Assembly (NCBI GenBank): GCA_947383645.1
Contig: CANDEH010000034.1
Location: 1-21,653, forward strand
DNA: 21,653 bases
Origin: an uncultured Clostridia bacterium
GTDB lineage: Bacteria; Bacillota; Clostridia; Oscillospirales; Oscillospiraceae
Direction of reading: 5' to 3'
Positions 13,765 to 21,611 of the stretch are shown one piece after another; within the stretch, counting starts at the first letter, position 1, and the number at the start of each line of letters is the position of its first letter. The position numbers and the translations under genes were made by a program. The notes beneath the pieces were generated by a model, which was not told where the DNA came from, did no database searches, and saw only the letters and a program-made list of their open reading frames with translations.

Positions 13765-14658
13765 TTATATGTGGGGCCATATGAGCAGGGCGATGACTGC
13801 GGACAGGACCGCCTGGAGCGCCTTGCCCGCCCAGTGGCGGCGGGGGCTCAGCTCGCCGATTACCGACAGGGTCTGACAGTGGACCGACAGACCGCCCCAG
13901 CTGAGGAGAGCGGCGGCGGTGACAAAACCTGCCCGGTCCGGCTGGAGGGAGGCCGCGCCGGTGACCAGCTCAAAGAAGCCCAGGACCGCCGGAGGGAAGT
14001 GGGCCGGCAGGACGCCCACCGCCGCGCGGAACAGCGCCACGAAGGCGCAGATGTTCAGCGTGGCGGCGAAGGAGGAGGTTACCGCGGAGGTGAACATCTC
14101 CGAAAAGGTTCGCCGGGGCAGAGGACGGCGGGGCGGCAGGGGCAGGGAGCGGCGGGCGCTCCGGCCCCGGCGGCAGAGGAGGAGACCGGTGACAAGGGCG
14201 GAGAGGACGTGGATGAGGTACAGCGCCAGACCCGCCCCCTCGCTGCGAAATACCGCCGTGCCCAGGAAGGACAGGGCGAAGGCGGGGCCGCAGTTGTTGA
14301 CGAAGGCGAGGCACCGCTCCGCCTCCTCCCGGGAGAGGGTGCCCTCCCGGTAGAGCTCCGCCGCCGTCCGGGCCCCGGAGGGGTAGCCGCCGATAAGACC
14401 GGCAATAAGAGGGGTTACCGCCGCGCCGCTGAGGTGGAACAGGGGGCCCATCAGGGGGGCGCAGAGGCGTCCCAGCCACCGGCCCAGCCCCAGCTGCAAC
14501 AGCAGCGAAACCACCACGAAGAAGGGGAACAGCGACGGTACCACCGTCTGAAAGCACAGGGCCATACCGCCCCGCACCGCCTCCTCCGCCGCCTCCGGCC
14601 GCCACAGCAGCAGCAGGGCGAAGACGGCGATTACTAACGCCAGCAGGCGCTTTTTCAT
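13765..14658 (-). CDS. YlbJ-like sporulation integral membrane protein (nucleoside-recognition/Gate domain)
   Basis: A polytopic membrane protein of 297 residues with about eight hydrophobic segments. It has the Gate-domain signatures GLIGGYPSGA (88-96) and FVNNCGPAF (119-127), matched again in the C-terminal half by the second membrane repeat. In Bacillus, YlbJ is a mother-cell sigma-E protein needed for spore formation. This protein is shorter than Bacillus YlbJ but has the same core, so the assignment is to the family rather than to a proven orthologue. I use the ATG at 14658 because GGGGAGG lies 9 bases upstream; an ATG 33 bases earlier has none. It is monocistronic, between palindromic repeats and tRNA-Gly. 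What it transports, if anything, is unknown. Confidence 0.78.
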   Translation of the reverse strand: MKKRLLALVIAVFALLLLWRPEAAEEAVRGGMALCFQTVVPSLFPFFVVVSLLLQLGLGRWLGRLCAPLMGPLFHLSGAAVTPLIAGLIGGYPSGARTAAELYREGTLSREEAERCLAFVNNCGPAFALSFLGTAVFRSEGAGLALYLIHVLSALVTGLLLCRRGRSARRSLPLPPRRPLPRRTFSEMFTSAVTSSFAATLNICAFVALFRAAVGVLPAHFPPAVLGFFELVTGAASLQPDRAGFVTAAALLSWGGLSVHCQTLSVIGELSPRRHWAGKALQAVLSAVIALLIWPHI

Positions 14659-14726
14659 TCTAATCGACCTCCCCGGACTGAACATACACAAATATATGGC
14701 CAGTGGGGCGGGGACATGAGCAAAAC

Positions 14727-14822
14727 GAGCGGAGGGACGGTGGTCCCTCCGCTCAGCTTGTCGAAAAACCCAGTGGGTTTTCTACAAGCTGAGCCAGATT
14801 GCGGCCAATGGCCGCAATCTGG
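14727..14822. repeat. Three palindromes incl. inverted copy 3 of the two-part repeat
   Basis: A 12-bp hairpin (GAGCGGAGGGAC/GTCCCTCCGCTC, 14727-14754) leads into CTCAGCTTGTCGAAAAACCC with its partner ending CAAGCTGAG (14752-14793), then a perfect 13-bp stem CCAGATTGCGGCC/GGCCGCAATCTGG (14794-14822). Modules two and one of the element at 4423-4492 are both present but in the opposite orientation. Confidence 0.85.
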
Positions 14823-14896
14823 CGTCTGTGCCTGAGCCGCGCAGCGGCGAAGAAATCCCTCGCTCATCTGTCATTTTCAGCTGTGATTTCAGCTTC

Positions 14897-16018
14897 TTAC
14901 TCCTCGCTGTAGATATTGATCTCCTTCGCGTCGCTGATGCGAAGGACCGGTTTCCCGGAGCCTGAAGTAAGGTCGTGTCCCTCCAGCAGGCGCTGGGGGT
15001 CGTTTATCGCGCCGTCCGGCGTGACGCTTAGGTCCATGCCGATGTTCTCGGGGAATTTGTCAAAATAGACTGAGACGCCTTTAAATAGGCTGAATTTTGA
15101 GCCGGCCAGCGTGATGTTGTGCGTCAGACGGTCCGCTTCCACATCCAGGTATACAAGGGAGTTGCTTGCGTGAATCCACACATCCGAGCGGATGGTGTGC
15201 AGCGAAACTTGGCCAAAATCGCCCGCTACTTCAATTTTTTCAAATTCCTTTTCAGGTATGTCAATCAGGGGGGAGCCAAGAATATTATTGTCTTCTTCCG
15301 AACTTTCCATTATAATTTCAATGTCGAGCACTTCTCCCTTTTTGTCACACCGAACGGTATATGTATGAGCAGGGTTCAAATCTCCGTTGTAAAACTCGAA
15401 ATTTTCACTTTCACTCCGCCTTATGACAATGGATTTCGCATTGCCGCTGATGTTGACATACTGAAAGTTTCCAGCCGCAATGTCCTCATACATTTTTTCC
15501 GGTCTATCCTGAACGGGTGTGTCGGAACGGTTGGGATCATCTTTTGTACCGGAGGTCCAGTCGGACACCAGCTCGCGGAGCTCCGCCGGCATCGGGAAGC
15601 AGAACGTCAGCGCCTTGGTCTCGTCGGCGCAGAAGTAGCCCTCCGCATACTGCTCGCCGCCGTCGTCGTAGAGGTCCACCGCCAGGATGGGGGCGTAGGC
15701 CCCGTCGCTCCCGCCCAGCACCGTCCGGGTGGGAGCCTGGTAGTAGGTGACGGTGGCGGTCTTGACCGCCTCCTCCGAGAGAACCGTGACGGTTCCCACA
15801 GCCTCGCCGGCGGCGTCGAAGAGGCCATCCAGGAGGGCGTCGTAGTTCTCATCCTCCGGCGTAACCTTGGCGTCGGTATCGCTCTCAACGCTGTGGATGA
15901 CCAGATAGCTGTCCTTCCGCGGATCGCTGTCCTCCCGGCCGCCGCCGTTTTTGACGGCGCAGCCGGTGAGAAGCACGCACAGGCCCAGAGCGGCCAAAAC
16001 AGGGCAGATCTTCTTCAT
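14897..16018 (-). CDS. Lipoprotein with DUF4097-like C-terminal beta domain
   Basis: A secreted, lipid-anchored protein of 373 residues. The signal peptide MKKICPVLAALGLCVLLTGC ends in lipobox LTG-C20. Residues about 38-157 form one unit, with a YLVIHSVESD start and TVTYYQAPTRTV. A Pro/Asp linker (about 158-175) follows, and then a strand-rich domain (about 180-373) with VNISGNAKSIVIRR, FEKIEVAGDFGQVSLH and similar turns, like the DUF4097 beta-helix found with envelope-stress systems. ATG 16018 is 4 bases after the permease stop, with GGAG overlapping that stop. It is the last gene of the GntR operon, so it probably works with the ABC transporter. The DNA for the C-terminal domain (below about 15540) is noticeably AT-richer than the N-terminal part, suggesting a composite gene. 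Confidence 0.8.
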   Translation of the reverse strand: MKKICPVLAALGLCVLLTGCAVKNGGGREDSDPRKDSYLVIHSVESDTDAKVTPEDENYDALLDGLFDAAGEAVGTVTVLSEEAVKTATVTYYQAPTRTVLGGSDGAYAPILAVDLYDDGGEQYAEGYFCADETKALTFCFPMPAELRELVSDWTSGTKDDPNRSDTPVQDRPEKMYEDIAAGNFQYVNISGNAKSIVIRRSESENFEFYNGDLNPAHTYTVRCDKKGEVLDIEIIMESSEEDNNILGSPLIDIPEKEFEKIEVAGDFGQVSLHTIRSDVWIHASNSLVYLDVEADRLTHNITLAGSKFSLFKGVSVYFDKFPENIGMDLSVTPDGAINDPQRLLEGHDLTSGSGKPVLRISDAKEINIYSEE

Positions 16019-16022
16019 CGTA

Positions 16023-16847
16023 TCACTCCAGATTCAAATGGTGCTTCAGCACATAGTTGGTGCAGACGAAGTACACCGCGTCCACCGCGGCGCAGATGGC
16101 GATGAGGAGCCAGAAGCTCAGGTGGATGGCCCCCCGGGTGCCGAAGATGGTGTCCAGCTGGATATCGAAATTCCACAGCCAGCGGAAGGAGGACAGCACG
16201 TTCAGCAGCACCGTCCCCGCCACGTTGATGCCCACGTAGGCGATGACGCTCATGGCCACCCGGTGCTTGCTGGCCAGGTGCCCCAGGGCCATGGCCAGGT
16301 AGATGTGCAGGTAGCTGGAGGCCCCGCCCACCGTCATCAAAAGCAGGAACTCCAAGATAAACAGGTAGTCGCCGGGTCGCAGCAGGTGAAAGAGGGCTTT
16401 CATCATGCCGGGGAACAGGTCCCACAGGTCCTCCATGGTGAAGGGTACCAGCAGGAACACCGCCAGAACCGCCACAGCGATACTGATGACTGTCACCACA
16501 ATGGCGCAGATCAGCTTGGAGGCGATCAGCTCCCAGGTTTTTACCGGCAGGGTGTGCATCAAATACCCTTCGTCTCCTAAGAGTCCCCGGTAGAACCGCT
16601 GGACCACGAAGATGAGCACCACCACGAACATGGCCACCATCACGCACACGAAGGCCAGAATGGCCGCCACCTCCGCCGAGGAGGCGAGAACGCCGCCGGG
16701 CTCCCGGACCATGGCATTGGTCACGGGCTCGGGGTGGATTGTCAGGGTGAAGCGGTTGATGAACCCCAGCACCAGCGCCGCCGGCCAGATGAAGGCGAAC
16801 TGCTTGAACATGGAGCGGAAATCGTACTTTAAGAGCTTACCCAGCAT
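16023..16847 (-). CDS. ABC-2-type transporter permease
   Basis: The membrane subunit of the transporter, 274 residues, with six predicted transmembrane segments: about 17-31, 62-84, 113-136, 160-175, 197-220 and 245-262. After the second segment comes QRFYRGLLGDEGYLMHTLPVK, a cytoplasmic coupling element typical of ABC-2 permeases. The start overlaps the ATPase stop by one base (TGATG), so the two are translationally coupled. Only one permease is present, so a homodimer with two ATPases is likely. The substrate is unknown; YtrA-type operons often respond to cell-wall-active antibiotics. Confidence 0.88.
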   Translation of the reverse strand: MLGKLLKYDFRSMFKQFAFIWPAALVLGFINRFTLTIHPEPVTNAMVREPGGVLASSAEVAAILAFVCVMVAMFVVVLIFVVQRFYRGLLGDEGYLMHTLPVKTWELIASKLICAIVVTVISIAVAVLAVFLLVPFTMEDLWDLFPGMMKALFHLLRPGDYLFILEFLLLMTVGGASSYLHIYLAMALGHLASKHRVAMSVIAYVGINVAGTVLLNVLSSFRWLWNFDIQLDTIFGTRGAIHLSFWLLIAICAAVDAVYFVCTNYVLKHHLNLE

Positions 16848-17572
16848 CAGAACCCGCCTCCTTCCACGGGAATCGTCCGAAAGATCTCACGAAACAGGGC
16901 GTCCACACTCTTGCCCTCGTTCTCCCGGATGTTGTCCACGCTGTTGTGGAGCATAATATGCCCCTCCTTCAAAAAGATTACCTCGTCCAGCACCTTCTCA
17001 ATGTCGCTGATGAGGTGGGTGGAGATCAGCACCGTGCCCTCCTCGTTGTAGTTGGTGAGGATGGTGGAGAGGATGAAGTCCCGGGCGGCGGGGTCCACCC
17101 CGGCGATGGGCTCATCCAGCAGGTAGAGCTGAGCCTTCCGGGACATGACCATCACCAGCTGCACCTTCTCCTTGGTGCCCTTGGACATGGTCTTGATCTT
17201 GTTCCCCGGGTTCACGCCTAAGGCCGCGCACATGTGCATGGCCCTGGCCCGGTCGAAGTCCTCATAGAAGTCCGCGAACAGGTCGAAGAGGTCCGTGGCC
17301 TTCATCCAGTCGGCAAAGTACATCCGGTCGGGCAGGTAGCTGATTACCGACTTGCTGTGCGTTCCAATGGGCTCTCCGTCCACAAAGAGCGTGCCCACCG
17401 TGGGCTGAAGCAGCCCGCAGAGCAGCTTGATAAGCGTCGTCTTGCCGCTGCCGTTGGGCCCCAGAAGCCCGATAATACGCCCCCGGCCCACGGACAGGTT
17501 CACGTCCTGCAGGGCCACCTTGCTGCCGTAGGCCTTGGTGAGACCCTCGGCGCGGATCAGCAGATCACTCAT
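16847..17572 (-). CDS. ABC transporter ATP-binding protein
   Basis: The cytoplasmic ATPase, 241 residues, with Walker A GPNGSGKTT (38-46), signature MSKGTKEK (129-136), Walker B LYLLDEP (149-155), D-loop GVDP and the switch histidine in ISTHL (H186). Where most ABC ATPases have the Q-loop glutamine, this one reads ISYLPDRMYF, with Asp82 in the expected position. ATG 17572 lies inside the end of the GntR gene (8-base overlap), with GGAGGAGG upstream. It forms a transporter with the next gene. Confidence 0.95.
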   Translation of the reverse strand: MSDLLIRAEGLTKAYGSKVALQDVNLSVGRGRIIGLLGPNGSGKTTLIKLLCGLLQPTVGTLFVDGEPIGTHSKSVISYLPDRMYFADWMKATDLFDLFADFYEDFDRARAMHMCAALGVNPGNKIKTMSKGTKEKVQLVMVMSRKAQLYLLDEPIAGVDPAARDFILSTILTNYNEEGTVLISTHLISDIEKVLDEVIFLKEGHIMLHNSVDNIRENEGKSVDALFREIFRTIPVEGGGF

Positions 17573-17930
17573 GGTATTCCTCCTCCTTCAATAGCGCCGC
17601 CGCATCCTGCCGGGAGTACCCCAGCTCGCCTACGGCGGTGTAGAATCTGTCCACAATCTCCCGGGCCATCCGGCGGCGGATGGCCTCGATAGCGGCGATG
17701 TCGTCGGTGACCATCCGACCGGCGGTGCGGTTGGCCACGGCCAGGCCGTCGCTCTCCAGCTGGGTCAGCGCCCGCTGCATGGTGTTGGGGTTCACCCCCG
17801 CGTCGGCGGCCAGCTCCCGCACCGAGGGCAGCTTCGTCCCCGGCGGGTAGAGCCCCGACACGATGCGCCGCCGGAGCTGCTCGCACAGCTGCACCCAGAT
17901 GGGCCGGTCATCGCTCAGCGACCACTCCAT
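17565..17930 (-). CDS. GntR-family (YtrA-type) transcriptional regulator
   Basis: A 121-residue repressor-type regulator with an N-terminal winged helix (IWVQLCEQLRRRIVSG, then GTKLPSVRELAADAGVNPNT as the helix-turn-helix, about residues 32-51) and a short helical dimerisation tail instead of a ligand-binding domain. This size and layout define the YtrA subfamily, which usually sits first in ABC transporter operons and represses them. ATG 17930 has GGAGG (17937-17941) 6 bases upstream. It is preceded by a very long palindrome covering the promoter, so autoregulation is likely. Confidence 0.95.
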   Translation of the reverse strand: MEWSLSDDRPIWVQLCEQLRRRIVSGLYPPGTKLPSVRELAADAGVNPNTMQRALTQLESDGLAVANRTAGRMVTDDIAAIEAIRRRMAREIVDRFYTAVGELGYSRQDAAALLKEEEYHE

Positions 17931-17949
17931 AGGATTCCTCCTTTGCGCG

Positions 17950-17999
17950 ATCTGTATTATTGTATTAATTACTTAGTACAACGATACAATAATACAGAT
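17950..17999 (-). promoter_or_regulatory. Nested-palindrome operator/promoter of the GntR-ABC operon
   Basis: A perfect 16-bp inverted repeat (ATCTGTATTATTGTAT at 17950-17965, complement at 17984-17999) encloses a second, imperfect one, GTATTAA-TTAC-TTAGTAC (17962-17979). The inner one has the form expected for a YtrA-type GntR operator. On the minus strand TTGTAT or TTGTAC with TAATAC gives a 16-base-spaced promoter inside the palindrome, so bound repressor would block RNA polymerase. The remaining bases up to the next promoter hold no gene. Confidence 0.82.
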
Positions 18000-18106
18000 G
18001 ATGGGATTTGTCAAGAGGGCTTTGAAAATTTTTTCGAGACCGTCAACGGGGACCTGCCTCCGGCTGACGGTGACAATTTGGCAGCGCATCTGTAATCCCC
18101 CTGTTG

Positions 18107-18134
18107 TTGACCTTCCGCTTCGGCGTGGTATACT
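18107..18134 (+). promoter_or_regulatory. Promoter of the tandem lipoprotein operon
   Basis: TTGACC (18107-18112), a 16-base spacer and TATACT (18129-18134). The transcript would carry a leader of about 115 bases with no clear structure. Confidence 0.7.
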
Positions 18135-18256
18135 GTACGTAGAGAAGCTGGCGCACCTGCGGTCGGCGTGTGAAAAAGAAGGCGGTGTCATGGGGAGGCG
18201 GTGCGCTGCCGCTGCATGGGTGCGGGATGGAACTGACGCGGTAAGGAGGACGGAAG

Positions 18257-19369
18257 ATGAATCGGTTTTTCTGCGGGATCCTGGCCTTTGCATTGCTGTT
18301 GACCCTGTGCGCCTGCGCACCGGGCACTCCTCCGCCGGAGGAGGATGCCGATCCCCCGGCGACGGAGTTGGAGCGCCTGCCGGAGGATACAGGACGAGAG
18401 GATACCCCGCCGGAGGCGGCGGCCTGGCAGGCGGTCAGCATTGAGCGGGGGGACTACAGCGACAGGGGCGACACGGACCCTGCGGACTGCGGGAGTCTGA
18501 CCCTGGCCAGGCTCTGCGCCTGCTACCTGCGCTCCGGGGGCTTCTACGCCGACGACTATGGCGGAGAGATTTACCGGCGCTTCATGGAGGCGCCCAACCT
18601 GGTGCTGAATTACTTTGCCCTGATCGACGACCGGGTGGTTCTGGGCGGGTGGAGCGGGGAGATGACCGCGCTGGAGGAGATCTGTCAGAGGATCGCCTCG
18701 GAGCACGTGAACGTCCACGAAAACACGGCGGAGTTTACCGAGCTGCTCCAGAGGTGCCGGGAGAGCTACCCTGAGGGGAGGGTGGCGGAGATCCTGGACC
18801 TGCTGGAGAGAGAGTATCAGGCCGCCCTGCGGGGGAGTCCCGGCTACGTGCCGCCGGTGCGGAAGCCGCCGGAGTACGAGAGCGTGGACTGGCAGGTGAT
18901 CAGCAGCAGCCCGGAGGAGTACGGCCTTCCCTGCGGCGGCGATCTGCCGGACTGGCCGGCCCTCACCTTGGCTGAGCTCTGCACCTGCTACCTTCACGCC
19001 GACGGGGGCGCTGCGGAGGGGAGCTCCGCGGAGCTGTACCGCCGCTTCATGGACGCGCCGGATACCGTTTTGAACTATCTTGCCCTGCTGGTGGGCCAGA
19101 CGGCGTCAATCCGGGGGGACGGAAATGAGACAGACGTGGTGGAGAAGCTCTGTGACTGCATTGCCATGACGGACATACACTGGGTGGACGTCTACTACCC
19201 GGACAATATGCAGCGGTTCTATCAGATCATGGGGCAGTACCGGGAGCGGTATCCGGCGGGCAGGATTGCGGAAATTCTGGATATCCTGCAGGGGAAGCAC
19301 GACCTCTATGTACAGAAAAATCCCGGTTACACCGAGATGATTTCTCAGCCAAAGGAGGCACGGAGATGA
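18257..19369 (+). CDS. Lipoprotein A with two copies of an unrecognised ~140-residue repeat
   Basis: A secreted lipoprotein of 370 residues: signal peptide MNRFFCGILAFALLLTLCAC with lipobox LCA-C20, an acidic Pro/Glu linker to about 55, then repeat 1 (about 56-197) and repeat 2 (about 207-358). Shared elements are VDWQVIS-xxPxxYG, a LTLAELC-CYL core, ELYRRFM-(D/E)APDTVLNYLALL, a helix ending LC--IA, then QYRE-YPxGRIAEILDxLQ--HD and PGY. The repeat is helical and acidic, and I cannot assign a family. Repeat 1 is the most diverged. ATG 18257 has GGAGG (18245-18249) 7 bases upstream. Its stop overlaps the start of its paralogue (ATGA). Confidence 0.85.
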   Translation: MNRFFCGILAFALLLTLCACAPGTPPPEEDADPPATELERLPEDTGREDTPPEAAAWQAVSIERGDYSDRGDTDPADCGSLTLARLCACYLRSGGFYADDYGGEIYRRFMEAPNLVLNYFALIDDRVVLGGWSGEMTALEEICQRIASEHVNVHENTAEFTELLQRCRESYPEGRVAEILDLLEREYQAALRGSPGYVPPVRKPPEYESVDWQVISSSPEEYGLPCGGDLPDWPALTLAELCTCYLHADGGAAEGSSAELYRRFMDAPDTVLNYLALLVGQTASIRGDGNETDVVEKLCDCIAMTDIHWVDVYYPDNMQRFYQIMGQYRERYPAGRIAEILDILQGKHDLYVQKNPGYTEMISQPKEARR

Positions 19370-20412
19370 AGAAATTTTTGTGCTGGCTGCTGACAGCCTC
19401 GTTGCTGCTGGCCCTGTGCGCCTGCGCACCGGACGCCCCGCCGGAGGACACGGGACGGGAGGATACCCCGCCGGAGGCGGCGTCGGACTATGAGACGGTG
19501 GACTGGCTGGTGTTCAGCCTGACGCCGGCGGACTACGGTATCGAGTACCGTGAGCTTCCCGAATGGCCGTCATTTACGCTGGCCGAGCTTGGCGCCTACT
19601 GCCTGTACGGCGACGGGGCCTTTGCGGAGGGAAGTCTTCCCCGGCTGTACCAGTGTTTCATGGACGCGCCGGACACGGTGCTTCACTATCTGGCCCTGAT
19701 CGGCCGGCAGACGGTCTGCGCCGGTCAGCCCTGGGAGCGGGACGCGGTGGAGACCCTCTGCCGTGGGATTGCCTGTGCAGACATCTTTGCAGACGACTAC
19801 TACCCCCGTGACATGCAGCGGTTCGACCGGATTATGGAACAGTATCAGGAGCTCTATCCCGACGGTCGAATCGCGGAGATATTGAGCCTTCTCCAGGCTG
19901 AGCACGACGCCTCTGTTGAGAGAAACGGAAGCCCCGGCTATGACCTCTCCAGCCAGTCCCCACAGCCGGTGATCCCCGATAAACCGGTGGACTGGCAGGT
20001 CATCAGCCTCGCCCCCGACGACTACGGTATCGTATATGACACCGACCACATGGACATGAAACCCTTCCCCCTGGCCAAGCTCTGCGTCTACTATCTATAC
20101 TCTGACGGCGCCTACGCAGAGGGTGCCCACGACGAACTCTACCGCCGCTTTATGGAGGCCCCCCACACCGTGCTGAACTTCCTCGCCCTCCTGGGTGACC
20201 AGATGGCCCGGGGCGGGCAGACCGGGGAGCTGACGGCGGCAGCGGAGCTGTGCCGCGCCATCGCTTTCGCGGACGCATTCTGGCATGACAGCCCGCCGGA
20301 GTTTGCCGCCATCCTGGAACAGTACCGGGAACTCTACCCCGACGGCCGCATCGCGAAGCTCCTGGACACCCTGCGGACGGAGCACGACAACGCCGCCGCC
20401 ATGTTCCACTAA
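19366..20412 (+). CDS. Lipoprotein B, paralogue of A, two more repeat copies
   Basis: A 348-residue paralogue of the preceding protein, anchored through lipobox LCA-C20 after MKKFLCWLLTASLLLALCAC. The linker EDTGREDTPPEAA is identical in both paralogues, so the duplication is recent or is being homogenised. Repeat 3 occupies about 43-192 and repeat 4 about 206-343. Both keep YGI-Y, (W/F)P-(F/P)-LA, the RFM-APxTVL(H/N)(Y/F)LAL helix, CR-IA-AD and EQY(Q/R)ELYPDGRIA. The last copy ends without the PGY tail. ATG 19366 has GGAGG (19354-19358) 7 bases upstream, inside the end of gene A. Role unknown; anchoring at the outer face of the membrane is the only safe statement. Confidence 0.85.
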   Translation: MKKFLCWLLTASLLLALCACAPDAPPEDTGREDTPPEAASDYETVDWLVFSLTPADYGIEYRELPEWPSFTLAELGAYCLYGDGAFAEGSLPRLYQCFMDAPDTVLHYLALIGRQTVCAGQPWERDAVETLCRGIACADIFADDYYPRDMQRFDRIMEQYQELYPDGRIAEILSLLQAEHDASVERNGSPGYDLSSQSPQPVIPDKPVDWQVISLAPDDYGIVYDTDHMDMKPFPLAKLCVYYLYSDGAYAEGAHDELYRRFMEAPHTVLNFLALLGDQMARGGQTGELTAAAELCRAIAFADAFWHDSPPEFAAILEQYRELYPDGRIAKLLDTLRTEHDNAAAMFH

Positions 20413-20427
20413 AAAGGAGGACCCCCC

Positions 20428-21600
20428 ATGCTCTACCGCGCCGACAGACACGGCCACGCCCTCTCCGCCCTGGGCTACGGCTGTATGCGTTTTACGAAAA
20501 AGGGCGGCTCCATCGACCTCAATAAGGCGGAGCGGGAGCTCTCCGCCGCCATTGCCGGCGGCGTGAACTACTTGGACACCGCCTACATCTACCCCGGCAA
20601 TGAGGCCGCGGTGGGGGAGCTGCTTCAAAGGCTGGACTGCCGGGGCCGGGTGCGCCTGGCCACCAAGCTGCCCCATTACCTGATTAAGTCCGCGGAGGGG
20701 GCGGAGAGGCTCTTTCAGGAGGAGCTGAGACGTCTCCGGACGGACTATATCGACTACTATTTAATGCACATGCTCACCGACACCGCCACCTGGGACAAGC
20801 TCTGCCGCCTGGGTATTGACCGGTGGGTTGAGGACAAGATCCAGTCGGGCCAGATCCGCAATATTGGTTTCTCCTACCACGGGAACGCGGAGATGTTCTG
20901 CGCGCTGGTGGACGCCTACCCCTGGGACTTCTGTCAGATACAATATAATTATATGGACGAGCACGCCCAGGCCGGTCGGACCGGCCTCCAGCACGCCCAT
21001 CGAAAGGGCCTGCCGGTGATTATCATGGAGCCCCTCCGGGGCGGCCGTCTGGTCCAGGCTCTGCCGGAGAGCGCCAAAGAGCTGCTGCGGGAGAGCGGGC
21101 ACACGGCGGCGGAGCTGGCTTTCCGCTGGCTCTACGACCAGGAGGAGGTGACCTGCGTCCTCTCGGGGATGAACACCCTGGAGATGGTGGAGGAAAATCT
21201 GAAGACGGCCTCCGCCTCCCCCGCCGGCTGCCTGAGGCCGGAGGAGAGGGCGCTGATCGCGCAGATCAGGGAGGAGATCGGCCGAACGATGAAGGTGGGC
21301 TGCACCGGCTGCGGCTACTGTATGCCCTGTCCCGCCGGGGTGGATATCCCCGGGACCTTCCGCTGCTACAACGCGGCGTATACCGAGGGCAGGTCCGCCG
21401 CCCGAAAGGACTATCTCCGCTGCACGGCCATGCGGCGGGGCGCCGCCGGCGCCTCCCGGTGCATAGCCTGCGGCCGCTGTGAGGCGCACTGTCCCCAGGG
21501 GATTTCCATCCGCCGGGAGCTGCGGCAGGCGGCCGCTGTGCTGGAGACGCCGGTGTATAAGGCTGCGCGGTGGGGGATTGAGAAGTTGAAGCTCTGGTAG
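20428..21600 (+). CDS. Aldo/keto reductase with C-terminal double [4Fe-4S] ferredoxin domain
   Basis: A cytoplasmic oxidoreductase of 390 residues. The N-terminal TIM barrel (about 1-270) has the AKR tetrad in LDTAYIY (Asp50, Tyr55), ATK (Lys80) and LMH (His114), and the later EPLRGGRLV segment. The C-terminal part (about 285-360) has two cysteine clusters, CTGCGYCMPCP (C292, 295, 298, 301) and CIACGRCEAHCP (C345, 348, 351, 355), as in clostridial AKRs that take electrons from ferredoxin-like donors. ATG 20428 has GGAGG (20416-20420) 7 bases upstream and is 15 bases after lipoprotein B, so co-transcription is likely. The physiological substrate is unknown. Confidence 0.93.
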   Translation: MLYRADRHGHALSALGYGCMRFTKKGGSIDLNKAERELSAAIAGGVNYLDTAYIYPGNEAAVGELLQRLDCRGRVRLATKLPHYLIKSAEGAERLFQEELRRLRTDYIDYYLMHMLTDTATWDKLCRLGIDRWVEDKIQSGQIRNIGFSYHGNAEMFCALVDAYPWDFCQIQYNYMDEHAQAGRTGLQHAHRKGLPVIIMEPLRGGRLVQALPESAKELLRESGHTAAELAFRWLYDQEEVTCVLSGMNTLEMVEENLKTASASPAGCLRPEERALIAQIREEIGRTMKVGCTGCGYCMPCPAGVDIPGTFRCYNAAYTEGRSAARKDYLRCTAMRRGAAGASRCIACGRCEAHCPQGISIRRELRQAAAVLETPVYKAARWGIEKLKLW

Positions 21601-21611
21601 GGGACGGGGAG

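Noticed and set aside
13519..14637. A 372-codon plus-strand frame through tRNA-Gly and the YlbJ-like gene
   Set aside because: It crosses a tRNA gene and is rich in Gln, Arg and Gly with no domain. The opposite strand encodes a coherent membrane protein.
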